Positions 47,810 to 55,292 of a stretch of DNA of 64,000 bases are shown piece after piece (the stretch's first letter is position 1; each line of letters opens with the position of its first letter). The position numbers were made by a program, and so were the translations under genes. Origin of the DNA: Hydractinia symbiolongicarpus. Lineage: Eukaryota; Cnidaria; Hydrozoa; Anthoathecata; Hydractiniidae. The stretch is from contig NC_079885.1 in assembly GCF_029227915.1 (NCBI RefSeq), forward strand, positions 30,569,001 through 30,633,000, given 5' to 3'. The notes beneath the pieces are model-generated. The model had not been told where the DNA came from. It was given only the letters and a program-made list of their open reading frames with translations, and ran no database searches.

Positions 47810-47870
47810 GGTTGGATATGATATACGATATACGATATAGGAATCTTTAACCCAATTTTTATAGATCGTA
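47810..47870 (-). promoter_or_regulatory. Putative RING-gene promoter (copy 2 of the POLB upstream region)
   Basis: ATATGATATACGA followed by GAATCTTTAACCC and a T-run, in the same order and spacing class as upstream of the polymerase start (45357-45410). The first codons (MTSR) and the TCTCGAAGTCAT context are also shared. Confidence 0.42.
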
Positions 47871-47917
47871 TTTGAGGTTAGCGATTCGCGCGCCATGGAT
47901 ATCTCCACCCACCGATA

Positions 47918-47941
47918 TTTGTTACCCGTCCGAGTAACAAA
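47918..47941. terminator. 3' stem-loop beyond SAP-like gene 2
   Basis: TTTGTTAC / GTAACAAA, 8-bp stem with loop CCGTCCGA, 10 nt past the stop at 47952. It is the counterpart of 45553-45576 in the duplicated block. Confidence 0.6.
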
Positions 47942-47951
47942 ATGCGCACAA

Positions 47952-48221
47952 TCACTTGGATCTCTTGTCGTTATAACGTTTTTGACATTTCAGGTACGCC
48001 TCCCTGTTTTTCTCCCTCCAGCCGGTACAGTATCCATACCATCCCCGCTTGGTATCCGGATCTATGGTGTATGACGGATCCAGATCATTCTTCTCAATCA
48101 CCTCAATCAGCTTGGCCTTTTTCATCGCGCAAATATACTTCACCCCACGAGCTTTGGCAATCTCTCGCAACTCTCGCAGTTTCATCAATTTGTAGTCCGG
48201 CGTGGTATTCATGTCCGACAT
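47952..48221 (-). CDS. Small SAP/Rho_N-like protein, copy 2
   Basis: An 89-residue product; I chose the ATG at 48221 (MSDMNTTPDYKLMKLREL) because it matches the start and length of copy 1 at 45588-45857. An upstream in-frame start would add 13 unrelated residues. The helix-extended-helix motif is at residues 12-42 and the basic/aromatic tail is conserved (KCQKRYNDKRSK). Most differences from copy 1 are conservative, so both copies appear to be under selection. It lies directly upstream of the RING gene, just as copy 1 lies upstream of the polymerase gene. Confidence 0.75.
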   Translation of the reverse strand: MSDMNTTPDYKLMKLRELREIAKARGVKYICAMKKAKLIEVIEKNDLDPSYTIDPDTKRGWYGYCTGWREKNREAYLKCQKRYNDKRSK

Positions 48222-48275
48222 ATTATGGCATATACATGTACGGATAAAAACTTTAAGCACTTTTATCGTACCACA
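48222..48275 (-). promoter_or_regulatory. Putative promoter of SAP-like gene 2
   Basis: Contains the 32-nt stretch starting ATAAAAACTTTAAGCACTTT (48244-48275) that is identical in the divergent promoter at 45878-45909, preceded by ATATAC-type steps. The extent of identity outside the coding frame supports a regulatory role. Confidence 0.45.
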
Positions 48276-48308
48276 CGAAATATGCGAGCGGTGTACATGC
48301 GCACATCA

Positions 48309-48896
48309 CTAACCTTGATTTACGGTCCTTCTGAGGCTTTGAACCTGGTCCATTAGACTTTTTTCAAACTGGTTGCGAGTTTTGCTCTCCATCTTTCTGT
48401 CGGTTTTCGTCATCTTGTCCAGAGCTTCGTAGTATATACCGCTCAGGGTTTGAAATTCAATGTGACTAATGTCGTCATTATTCAGAGCCCGCGAGACGGA
48501 GTTTTCAAACACGGCGATGGCGGACGTCGCAACATCATATAATTTCATGACCTTGTCAAGTTTGCTCCGATATCTTTTAATCAGGGCCATGACGGAGCCC
48601 GTGAAAATGGTTCCGGACAGTGCTACGGCTCCCAATCCCACGGAAGCGGGGATTCCGATGAGCGTGGCACCGGTTACCACCGAACCTATGCCCGAAGCGA
48701 CGGTTAGGGCCGTGGCGCTGGCATTTAAAAGCACCAGTCTGTGTAGCGTCTTGTTATATTTCTCATATTTTGTATTGAACTTATCACGTAATTTTCTAAG
48801 CTCCCCAAGTTGAGAGTTCACAGTATTAGTATTAAACTTGTCCTGCTCGCTCGAATACTCGGGAGCCGTGGGTAGCTTCGGATAAATCTCTGCCAT
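48309..48896 (-). CDS. Predicted membrane protein, 195 aa (paralogue of 48921-49406)
   Basis: Starts MAEIYPKLPTAPEYSSEQD. A coiled-coil-like charged segment lies at about 27-48 (NSQLGELRKLRDKFNTKYEK). A long Gly/Ala/Val-rich hydrophobic stretch follows at about 52-105 (SATALTVASGIGSVVTGAT...), long enough for two membrane passes, then a charged helical region. Proteins beginning with a YPKLPTAP-like motif are, as I remember, frequent in invertebrate Polintons; no function is known. It shares the NSQL-ELxKLRxKF segment, hydrophobic core and C-terminal helix layout with the next gene, so the two arose by tandem duplication. Confidence 0.7.
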   Translation of the reverse strand: MAEIYPKLPTAPEYSSEQDKFNTNTVNSQLGELRKLRDKFNTKYEKYNKTLHRLVLLNASATALTVASGIGSVVTGATLIGIPASVGLGAVALSGTIFTGSVMALIKRYRSKLDKVMKLYDVATSAIAVFENSVSRALNNDDISHIEFQTLSGIYYEALDKMTKTDRKMESKTRNQFEKSLMDQVQSLRRTVNQG

Positions 48897-48920
48897 TTGG
48901 TTACTACAAAGAAAAAAACT

Positions 48921-49406
48921 TTACTCTAAATAACCTATATCCAGTTTATCCAGATCCTTGAGAGTTCTATGATACGTATCACACAAATTCTCAAAATCGG
49001 CTCTACAGATCCGAGTGTGCCAGAGTAGCGTTTTATCGAAAACATCGATGGCATTTTGTACAACGCGATATGCGGCTCTTAATTTGATAAGTTTCTCCCG
49101 ATATGTCCTAACATATTGGGCGGTAACCGCATAGGAAGCCGAGCCCAATAGACACATACCCGAATTCCACATGTAATTTCCATGGGTACCGCCCAAATTT
49201 CTAATAATGGTCACCGCGGTCGCTATCGAGCCGGTAATTGCTGCGGTTCCGGATAATCCCTCCAGAATCGACCATATGATCAGAGATCCTCCGTGTTCGT
49301 GTGTCCTGTCTTGGAACTTGCCTCGTAATTTCACCAGCTCCTCAAGTTGGGAATTGGATATATCCGTTTTAAACACTTCTTCTCTGGTACTAGAACTCTC
49401 TGCCAT
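48921..49406 (-). CDS. Predicted membrane protein, 161 aa (paralogue of 48309-48896)
   Basis: Starts MAESSSTREEVFKTDISNSQ. The NSQLEELVKLRGKF segment matches NSQLGELRKLRDKF of its neighbour. Two hydrophobic Gly/Ala-rich stretches follow (about 42-70 and 80-100), then the helix YREKLIKLRAAY...AIDVFDK, aligning with YRSKLDKVMKLYDV...AIAVFEN of the paralogue. It lies 24 bp upstream of the 195-aa gene and is divergent from the 426-aa gene, with 40 bp between starts. Function unknown; a membrane or virion role is possible. Confidence 0.68.
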   Translation of the reverse strand: MAESSSTREEVFKTDISNSQLEELVKLRGKFQDRTHEHGGSLIIWSILEGLSGTAAITGSIATAVTIIRNLGGTHGNYMWNSGMCLLGSASYAVTAQYVRTYREKLIKLRAAYRVVQNAIDVFDKTLLWHTRICRADFENLCDTYHRTLKDLDKLDIGYLE

Positions 49407-49446
49407 TTCTATTATATTAGGAAAAAACTATCCTTTAAATAAAATA
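49407..49446. promoter_or_regulatory. 40-bp divergent promoter
   Basis: The only sequence between the starts of the 161-aa gene (minus) and the 426-aa gene (plus). It is AT-rich and contains GGAAAAAACTATCC, an imperfect inverted repeat centred on the A-run, so both genes must be driven from here or from inside each other. Confidence 0.4.
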
Positions 49447-50727
49447 ATGGCGGACATTGATATTGATCCGTTTGGTGACCACGACCAACCCGACGAGGGT
49501 ACCGATGATTCCACACCTCTGGTACCGAGGGAGCGCACGCGTGTGCAGATACACACACCTGATGAGGAGACATCATTCGGTGGAGAAACCTCTCTGCGCT
49601 CCAGAGTTACCAGTGAGCTGGTTAAATCGCTCTATGAGAAGCTACTAACTATATATCCAAACGAGAACCCGAGCGTGATACATACCGATCTGTTTGAGTC
49701 TCGTGGTCGTGAATTATACTACAAGGGTGATAACAGACCTCTGACAAATGGTGGATCTCTAAGGTCTACCGGTACCATTGCAGATCTATTGGGCAAGAAA
49801 AGGCTGCGCGGTTTGGGGTTCGATATACCGAAAGGTAGTATAACCCCCCGACAGGCCGCTAGGCTAAACAAAATAGAAGAGAGACTACCGTCACCGGATA
49901 AAATAGAGAATGCGACCGATATAGAATTAGAAACCATGTCTGGAGATGTTGTGAACAGTGCGGAAGATTTAATTTCATTGGTCAAACAACAATCTGTAGA
50001 CCATGAAGCAACCCAGACCGGTGATCTATTTGAATATCCTATGCGTGAATTGCTAGGATTGGATAGATCATTGAGAAACATAAGAGGAAGTCTTCAGGAT
50101 GAAGTTGCAAAAAAGGTTCAGCTCGAACAGCATATTGACAGAGAAAAAAACAAGTTGGAAGAGATGGTAAACACACCAAATATGACCGAGGAACAACAAA
50201 ATGAAGCGAAAGAAAGGTTGAAAGGTTTGCAAAATGAGTTGAAAGGCCGGCAAGAGATTATCGATATTCTCAAAGGTAAACTTAACAGTCAAATAAAAAG
50301 CATCAGGGAGACGATTACAAAAGTACTTGACAAAGAAACTACATTGGGTGAAAAGATACGAACCCTATTCCGTGAGCAGGGTATCACTGTTGTCAGCGTA
50401 CTAACGGCATTTGGTATGGTTATCGGCCTTCTAGTAGAAGCTTTGACACCAGGGGGTGGGGGGTCATCCACCGGTAATACAAAAAATCATGAAAAAACCG
50501 AAGGTGGTGCGAGGGAATGGATAAAGAACAAGCTGAGCGCGCTGGGATCTCTCCTGGGTAGATTAGCCAGTGCCGCAGCCGCATCACTGCCCGGTATAAT
50601 TGGATCCATCGTATCATGGATCCTAAATAGAGCAAAGGAAGCCGTCGGTTGGTTGAGTCAAAACCTGTGGGCTTTGATAGTTGGAATCGGAGGTCTGATA
50701 TACACCTACATGGTGACAAAGCGTTAG
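49447..50727 (+). CDS. 426-aa coiled-coil protein with C-terminal membrane segments
   Basis: I chose the ATG at 49447 (MADIDIDPFGDHDQ); the frame is open further upstream only through the neighbouring gene. There is an acidic N-terminus. A strong coiled coil runs over about 200-300 (EVAKKVQLEQHIDREKNKLEEM is part of it). Then comes EKIRTLFREQGITVVSVLTA and a hydrophobic segment to about 335 ending in a GGGG turn, an amphipathic region, and two hydrophobic segments at the end (LPGIIGSIVSWILNRA and ALIVGIGGLIYTYMV). From memory, proteins of this architecture are common in cnidarian Polintons, without known function. Tail-like, membrane-penetration or scaffold roles are all conceivable. It is convergent with the 141-aa gene. 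Confidence 0.75.
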   Translation: MADIDIDPFGDHDQPDEGTDDSTPLVPRERTRVQIHTPDEETSFGGETSLRSRVTSELVKSLYEKLLTIYPNENPSVIHTDLFESRGRELYYKGDNRPLTNGGSLRSTGTIADLLGKKRLRGLGFDIPKGSITPRQAARLNKIEERLPSPDKIENATDIELETMSGDVVNSAEDLISLVKQQSVDHEATQTGDLFEYPMRELLGLDRSLRNIRGSLQDEVAKKVQLEQHIDREKNKLEEMVNTPNMTEEQQNEAKERLKGLQNELKGRQEIIDILKGKLNSQIKSIRETITKVLDKETTLGEKIRTLFREQGITVVSVLTAFGMVIGLLVEALTPGGGGSSTGNTKNHEKTEGGAREWIKNKLSALGSLLGRLASAAAASLPGIIGSIVSWILNRAKEAVGWLSQNLWALIVGIGGLIYTYMVTKR

Positions 50728-50739
50728 CTATTCCGAATA

Positions 50740-50764
50740 TATGTTACATGTGTCATGTAACATA
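50740..50764. terminator. Bidirectional 3' stem-loop between convergent genes
   Basis: TATGTTACATG / CATGTAACATA, a perfect 11-bp stem with a 3-nt loop, 12 nt after the plus-strand stop and 17 nt beyond the stop of the minus-strand gene. As a palindrome it could serve both transcripts. Confidence 0.65.
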
Positions 50765-50781
50765 ATACCCGCGGCATAGTA

Positions 50782-51207
50782 CTATTTTTCGAAATACCAC
50801 ACGGTACCCCCGACACCGATCATGCTTAGCGCGATAAATGCCAATTCCCGTTCATGCTGGCCATTGCTGGGTGTATAAAAGTCGCTCAATACGGGCCTGC
50901 GCGGAATATCTGTGAGAGGTGATCCTCCAAATACTTTTTTATATTCGCGCATCGCGTCATCCAGCTCCGTGAATTTCCCCTCGGCCTTCTTCTCAAGTCT
51001 GAGCTGCTTATTGATAAAGTCAACCCTCTCTTGTCTTTTACGTTGCCATATAACCTGAGCCTTCTGCAGTTGTTCTATGGCTAGATCATGCCGCTTCCGT
51101 TCCTTATCTATCCTATCCTTTGATAAACTTGAAAAGAGGTAGCTTGATCCGGTGAAGGCCAAAGCGTTCGCGAAGGCACCTCCCAACATCATTGCAATTG
51201 AAGCCAT
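50782..51207 (-). CDS. Conserved small Polinton protein with N- and C-terminal hydrophobic segments, 141 aa
   Basis: Starts MASIAMMLGGAFANALAFTG, a hydrophobic Gly/Ala-rich segment. A long charged helix follows (RIDKERKRHDLAIEQLQKAQ...RVDFINKQLRLEKKAEG, about 32-75), then a Pro-containing linker and a final hydrophobic segment (LAFIALSMIGVGGTVWYF). I remember the same pattern, with RHDLAIEQLQ in the helix, from unannotated cnidarian Polinton proteins. Two membrane anchors joined by a coiled coil suggest a virion or assembly protein; this is inference. Confidence 0.7.
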   Translation of the reverse strand: MASIAMMLGGAFANALAFTGSSYLFSSLSKDRIDKERKRHDLAIEQLQKAQVIWQRKRQERVDFINKQLRLEKKAEGKFTELDDAMREYKKVFGGSPLTDIPRRPVLSDFYTPSNGQHERELAFIALSMIGVGGTVWYFEK

Positions 51208-51237
51208 GTTTATATAATCCGGTATAATATAGTGGCG

Positions 51238-51381
51238 TTATTTTAATACGATAGCCTCGGAGTCTATGACATCAGAGTCGTCTATGACCTCGGTATCGAT
51301 GTATTCCACCTTGGGTAAAATCCTCTCAACTTTCTTGCGCTGGCATAAAACCCAGACCAACCATTCCAGTATTCGCAACAT
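51238..51381 (-). CDS. 47-residue hydrophobic-start micro-ORF
   Basis: A short frame in what would otherwise be a gap. Its ATG overlaps the stop of the preceding gene by one base (TAATG). Translation starts MLRILEWLVWVLCQRKKVER: one amphipathic/hydrophobic helix with a basic stop-transfer patch. An acidic tail follows with the repeated units VIDD, VIDS. The tight stop-start overlap, the fill of the gap and the membrane-anchor pattern support a real small protein. I do not recognise a family. Confidence 0.5.
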   Translation of the reverse strand: MLRILEWLVWVLCQRKKVERILPKVEYIDTEVIDDSDVIDSEAIVLK

Positions 51382-51608
51382 TATATATTTATAGTTTCAG
51401 GTATAATTTTTTGCTTAACTAGATATTCTCTTGTCATTTCACTTGCGGCGACTATGGCTACAAGCTTTCCGGTATCTTCCAGGTCAAACTTCTGAATTGA
51501 GGGTGGTGTCATTTTTAATACCTTTTTCCCGAGCATTGAATAGCCTACAGCGAAAACGCATACGACCGATGCTTTATAAATATCGTTGACTATACTTTTC
51601 TTATCCAT
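51381..51608 (-). CDS. Conserved small membrane protein, 75 aa
   Basis: MDKKSIVNDIYKASVVCVFA: short basic N-terminus, then a hydrophobic segment at about 13-30 (ASVVCVFAVGYSMLGKKVL) and a second weaker one at about 49-58 (GKLVAIVAAS). It ends in LVKQKIIPETINI. I recall small proteins with the NDIYKASV...GYSMLGKK pattern in other cnidarian Polintons, uncharacterised. Its stop overlaps the next start by one base. Confidence 0.65.
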   Translation of the reverse strand: MDKKSIVNDIYKASVVCVFAVGYSMLGKKVLKMTPPSIQKFDLEDTGKLVAIVAASEMTREYLVKQKIIPETINI

Positions 51609-51652
51609 GTCTTATATTTACTTCAAGATTATAGTATCGCGATATTATCCCT

Positions 51653-52072
51653 TTATTCCATTTCAAGCTTACTTATTCTCATAGTTTTTTTATTACCTGA
51701 GTTACTTGGTGGGGTACCCTTCACCTTAATATTTTTGTCCTTATTTTTATACACGAAATAAGCACCAATTAAGACTAGTACTATCACCCCACCGCCACCC
51801 ATTATTGTGTAGTTCACTCCGCCGTGTTTGGGGCCGTCTGTCACGGAATCCTCGATGACAATATCCTTAGGATCCTCCAACTGTGTCTGAGGTGCTGAGT
51901 GTGTCTGAGGTGCCGGCTGGGTTTGTGTCTGAGGTGCCGACTGTACCTCCGTCTGTGCCATGAGCAATCTTTTATAATCCTCCCTCTTTTTACGGTTGTA
52001 TTCGGCCAGCCTCTTACCGGCCTCAACCTTTTTAGGGTTCTTCGTTGTCACCTGAACTGGAGTATCCGACAT
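51653..52072 (-). CDS. Single-pass membrane protein, 139 aa
   Basis: A basic N-terminus (KNPKKVEAGKRLAEYNRKKR), then a Gln/Thr/Pro repeat (APQTQTQPAPQTHSAPQTQ), a linker, one clear membrane segment near 89-108 (IMGGGGVIVLVLIGAYFVYK) and a Lys-rich tail. The KVEAGKRLAEYNRKKRE-like segment recurs, as I remember, in other cnidarian Polintons. Its first 41 bp overlap the end of the upstream 204-aa gene. Probably a virion or host-membrane protein; function unknown. Confidence 0.68.
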   Translation of the reverse strand: MSDTPVQVTTKNPKKVEAGKRLAEYNRKKREDYKRLLMAQTEVQSAPQTQTQPAPQTHSAPQTQLEDPKDIVIEDSVTDGPKHGGVNYTIMGGGGVIVLVLIGAYFVYKNKDKNIKVKGTPPSNSGNKKTMRISKLEME

Positions 52073-52646
52073 CTTTAGTATCCGTATCGATATTGTTTAA
52101 ATTTTTTCCCGCGATATAATGCCTACCTGTTATTAAACCTACACTGATTGGTGATAGTAGTGATCCGAACTTATAATATAGATCACATGTGAACCTTTGG
52201 AGTGCCGAGTTTAAGAAAGGATCATTCTCCAGGTCATCACTCAGAGCTTTTTGATTTTTTATACCGAGAGCTGTACAGGCGCCCATGGAGTACATGTGGA
52301 TTATTGACTGTCCCAAAGACTTTACCATTTGACCGGATAGTTTAGCCTCGTATATGGTGAACAGTTTATCCACCTCATCATTCTTGAGCTTCTGGATCTC
52401 CGCCTCCGTATACATCTTACCAAGATATAACTTACTATTTCCGGTCAGCACACACTCGAGCAATTTTTGTCTCTTCCCATCATCCCGGGCATCCTGTTCA
52501 TCGATAAAAATTATGTTGCCAATTGCGTTTTCAGCCATTTTCAATAGCGATAGGTATTTTTTAATACAAAAAAGGCAAAAACTAACCAATACCAGCAATA
52601 GCACTACAGCTATCACCAGTAATATGAAATTTATATATTCTATCAT
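52032..52646 (-). CDS. Membrane-anchored Polinton protein, 204 aa
   Basis: The N-terminus (residues 6-30, NFILLVIAVVLLLVLVSFCL) is a strong signal anchor. The body is soluble and conserved-looking: LLECVLTGNSKLYLGKMY, EVDKLFTIYEAKLSGQMVKS, DDLENDPFLNSALQRFTCDL. A second possible start (MAENAIGN, residue 37) would drop the anchor. I remember this protein type from unannotated cnidarian Polinton loci. Its position next to ATPase and capsid genes suggests a virion role. Confidence 0.68.
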   Translation of the reverse strand: MIEYINFILLVIAVVLLLVLVSFCLFCIKKYLSLLKMAENAIGNIIFIDEQDARDDGKRQKLLECVLTGNSKLYLGKMYTEAEIQKLKNDEVDKLFTIYEAKLSGQMVKSLGQSIIHMYSMGACTALGIKNQKALSDDLENDPFLNSALQRFTCDLYYKFGSLLSPISVGLITGRHYIAGKNLNNIDTDTKDVGYSSSGDNEEP

Positions 52647-52681
52647 GGTACTACAGTACTATGCTGTAGTTTTCCTATAGA

Positions 52682-52706
52682 TTTGTTACAAGACTCTTGT
52701 AACAAA
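52682..52706. terminator. 3' stem-loop beyond the ATPase gene
   Basis: TTTGTTACAAG / CTTGTAACAAA, a perfect 11-bp stem with a 3-nt loop (ACT), 11 nt past the ATPase stop. It extends the TTTGTTAC/GTAACAAA stem of the other members by three pairs. Confidence 0.65.
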
Positions 52707-52717
52707 AAATGTCCATT

Positions 52718-53314
52718 CTAGCAAATCACGTGAGTTCTTGGATGTTCCATCCTCATGACTAAATGTGTATATTTGCCATCTTTCAGCCTTTCCTTAACCT
52801 TCTGGATCTCCGATGATTCAATGACATCATTCTCTTCGTGGATGGTTGCGAGATCATGTCTGTCCTTCGGATACCACACATATAACATTTTTGCCTGCCT
52901 TCGTAAGTTCTTCGGTATCGCGGTGTATGATTGTGTGAGTAGCCACATGGTGTGGTTTCGATGCCGACCGCTGATGGCCAGCTCCAGAAGCGGTTGCCTC
53001 TTTTTGTCCAGTTTCTCATCTGCGATTATATCGTTGATCAGGAATAATGTTTTGTATCCGGCACAGAAATCCGTCATCTTTTGAATCCATTCATACAACA
53101 TACCTCTGGGCTCAATTAGAATCACATATCTATCCCTCCAGAACCAGTTACTCCCCATATATGTCTTGTTCCATCTTAATGTTGGACATATAATCACAAT
53201 GAAATCGAAGTGATCAAAGTATTCACTCTCTAGTAATGTTACAACGCGTTGGGATTTTCCGCAGCCCGTGGGACCGACGAATAGTGCCGTGTGAGGATCT
53301 TTCATGTAGTCCAT
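52718..53314 (-). CDS. ATP: Packaging ATPase (FtsK/HerA superfamily, A32-like)
   Basis: A 198-residue product from the ATG at 53314, which follows the capsid stop by one base. An ATG at 53329 would overlap the capsid gene, and the frame beyond that needs a GTG. Walker A is GPTGCGKS (residues 14-21), FDFIVIICPTLRWN follows, Walker B is KTLFLINDI (with ND where DD or DE is usual) and the sensor strand is MWLLTQSYTAIP. The arginine-rich RRQAKMLYVWYPK and the C-terminal VMRMEHPR match the Polinton ATPase layout. It would pump DNA into capsids. It lies directly downstream of the major capsid gene, a usual pairing in this virus class. Confidence 0.9.
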   Translation of the reverse strand: MDYMKDPHTALFVGPTGCGKSQRVVTLLESEYFDHFDFIVIICPTLRWNKTYMGSNWFWRDRYVILIEPRGMLYEWIQKMTDFCAGYKTLFLINDIIADEKLDKKRQPLLELAISGRHRNHTMWLLTQSYTAIPKNLRRQAKMLYVWYPKDRHDLATIHEENDVIESSEIQKVKERLKDGKYTHLVMRMEHPRTHVIC

Positions 53315-53315
53315 C

Positions 53316-54635
53316 TTAATATAGTACATCCATAATTTCACCGTTTTGAATATTTAATTGAGCATCCATGATTAGATATATGTAGGCGTTTAAGGATCCC
53401 GCGGTTTCGGCCGTATTTTCAACTTGCAGTGTGATGCCCTCGCTCGCATTTTCAACCCGTCGGCCGGTCCCGTGCAGCGAGTTTTCATCTATGGTTCTGA
53501 AATCCAGCCATAGGGCATATTTCGTGGTTAGGTAGTCAGCGACCTTCACATCATGTAGTTGCAGATGTTTTTGTATTTCACCGGCGTTGCCATCCCTTTG
53601 TTTACCCTCTGCAAAATACTTGCAAATTTCACCATAATGCTCAAACGGTTGCATCCCCTGAGCGAAAAGTTGGTTAGGCTTACCCTCAACTATGGCGGAT
53701 ACCTTTTTGATCTTAGGATTGTAGAACCTACCTGTATCTCGTTTGTAAGATTTCTCTTCCTCAAACAGAACCAATATACCCTTCAAAGACTTGCACGGTG
53801 TATTGAACGACCAATTCCATGTTGTGTCCGACTTATCCACCCTAATTTGTCTATGTCTCAGAAATCTGTCATAGAGCACGGCCATGTTTTGGTATTCATT
53901 TGAGATGAATCTGGCGAGTGTGGGTTGTGTCACAATCTCATATTCGAGAGATATGTTGGAGATTTTGTATTTAGCATCCGGCGCGGGTGCCGATGCGGCA
54001 CCGGAAGGTTTGGTTGGTGTTGATAATACTACCCTGTCATAATTGTTGAATGTTATCTCATAACACAGCCTATTACCTAATCCAGCCTGATAATATGGGA
54101 TCGTGCTATCTAACATTTCAAAATCTAGTGGTATGGTGAACTTGTTTTTGTATGCATCATAAATAGCTTTGTCCGCTACCTCCGATGCGTCTTTATCCGC
54201 GGCTCCAACTCTCAGTTTCATACAGTTTTCTGTACACCCTTCATCAAAGATGATACCTTGTCTTATTGCATTTCTTTTTTCAGACTTGGTTAACCATAAA
54301 TCTCTGTAGCACCCGAAAAGATCAAAGTCATCAATGCTCAGAATCTCGGTACCCTCGAACTTGATGGCCAACTTTTTAACAATTGCCCTCCCTATGTTAG
54401 AGACCAATGTTCTCTTCGTGTCGACTTTTGATTCGAGATCAATGTCGAAACTTATTTTCGAAGTACCGGGAACAATGACATCATCGTTACCTAAATTAGG
54501 GAACCTAATCAGGAGTAACTGGTTCTGATCAATCTCACTTGGGTTGTGAGTGACAATTACTTTTTGATGCGTTCCTTTTACGCCATGTGCGATCCTAAGT
54601 GAACGCTCTGGGTTTAACTTTTTCCCGTATTCCAT
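53316..54635 (-). CDS. Major capsid protein (double jelly-roll)
   Basis: A 439-residue product. Polinton-type capsid features are the N-terminal QNQLLLIRFPNLGNDDVIVPG strand region, the first barrel with SFDIDLESKVD...LAIKFEGTEILSIDDFDLF, a KSEKRNAIRQG segment, then FTIPLDFEMLDSTIPYYQ at the start of the second half and CYEITFNNYDRVV. Length is normal for the family. Assignment rests on family resemblance and on position between ATPase and the putative minor capsid gene; a structure prediction should show two eight-stranded barrels. The gene is intact although polymerase and integrase are not. Confidence 0.85.
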   Translation of the reverse strand: MEYGKKLNPERSLRIAHGVKGTHQKVIVTHNPSEIDQNQLLLIRFPNLGNDDVIVPGTSKISFDIDLESKVDTKRTLVSNIGRAIVKKLAIKFEGTEILSIDDFDLFGCYRDLWLTKSEKRNAIRQGIIFDEGCTENCMKLRVGAADKDASEVADKAIYDAYKNKFTIPLDFEMLDSTIPYYQAGLGNRLCYEITFNNYDRVVLSTPTKPSGAASAPAPDAKYKISNISLEYEIVTQPTLARFISNEYQNMAVLYDRFLRHRQIRVDKSDTTWNWSFNTPCKSLKGILVLFEEEKSYKRDTGRFYNPKIKKVSAIVEGKPNQLFAQGMQPFEHYGEICKYFAEGKQRDGNAGEIQKHLQLHDVKVADYLTTKYALWLDFRTIDENSLHGTGRRVENASEGITLQVENTAETAGSLNAYIYLIMDAQLNIQNGEIMDVLY

Positions 54636-54690
54636 GCTATTCCATATTACTTTTATTTTATTTTACTTTAATTCGGTTAATGCTACGGTA

Positions 54691-55254
54691 TCATCTGTAC
54701 GCCGTATCTCTTATGTGAATGGTAACTGTTGTCTTCATACCACCCCATAACACCTTACCATCCTGACCTGTGACTCTCATGGTAAGTGATTGAAGTAAAC
54801 CTTTCTTTAGTTTCTTATATTGCGGATTTTTTGGTTCAATATATGTAAAATCACCACCATACTCCGATATATGATATGTCATCAGGTTGTTGCTATATTC
54901 ACCGTCTTTAAGATTTAACGAGTTATCCAATTCATTAAGATTAAAATGTAGTTCCGTTACACCCTCCATATTGAATATTTTACTCAACTTAGAGTTTCTA
55001 GCTAGTTGTGTTGATTTTACATCACCTGTCACGATTGAATTCAACTCCCTACCCGTGTAGTGCTGACCCTGTTGTAACCTAACCGTGGTAACTCCATCGG
55101 CCAAGGGTATATCTATTGGAGCTGTAGCTACATATGTGACATTATCTGAAAACGTCTCCACGATCGCAACCTCCTTTGTACCATGTGAGTTGTCTATCGG
55201 TTGATACAAATAGATTTTCTTCTCGCTATTTACGTCCTTTATTGTGATATACAT
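54691..55254 (-). CDS. Putative minor capsid (penton) protein
   Basis: A 187-residue, beta-rich, largely non-helical sequence: KIYLYQPIDN, VAIVETFSDNVTYVATAPI, TTVRLQQGQHYTGRELNSIV, ELHFNLNELDNSLNL, LTMRVTGQDGKVLWGGMKTTVTIHI. It lies immediately upstream of the major capsid gene, where Polintons keep the single jelly-roll penton protein, and ends with a long beta pair. No membrane segment. It is divergent from the gene at 55293. The call depends on position and predicted fold, not on a catalytic motif. Confidence 0.65.
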   Translation of the reverse strand: MYITIKDVNSEKKIYLYQPIDNSHGTKEVAIVETFSDNVTYVATAPIDIPLADGVTTVRLQQGQHYTGRELNSIVTGDVKSTQLARNSKLSKIFNMEGVTELHFNLNELDNSLNLKDGEYSNNLMTYHISEYGGDFTYIEPKNPQYKKLKKGLLQSLTMRVTGQDGKVLWGGMKTTVTIHIRDTAYR

Positions 55255-55292
55255 TATTATATTAGAGATTGTGAATATATTTAAATCAAAGA
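55255..55292. promoter_or_regulatory. 38-bp divergent promoter
   Basis: The entire space between the minor capsid start (minus) and the start at 55293 (plus). It is AT-rich, with ATTATATTAG, a phrase also present in the divergent gap at 49407-49446, and ATATATTTAAAT. Two late-type genes would share it. Confidence 0.4.

Larger units (their letters stand above)
47797..48275. repeat. Segmental duplication inside the Polinton, copy 2
   Basis: The counterpart of 45340-45909: TCTCGAAGTCAT start context, TATGATATACGA/GAATCTTTAACCC, stem-loop, SAP-like gene, and the 32-nt promoter block. Identity is highest in the SAP-like coding region and the promoter block. Confidence 0.7.

Noticed and set aside
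47810-47908. Longer RING-protein start
   Set aside because: It requires a GTG and would translate the promoter block shared with POLB; the shared MTSR start is preferred.
51635-51644. Palindrome TATCGCGATA beyond the 139-aa gene as another terminator hairpin
   Set aside because: The position is right (8 nt past the stop), but it has no loop and a different stem, so it is not counted in the series.
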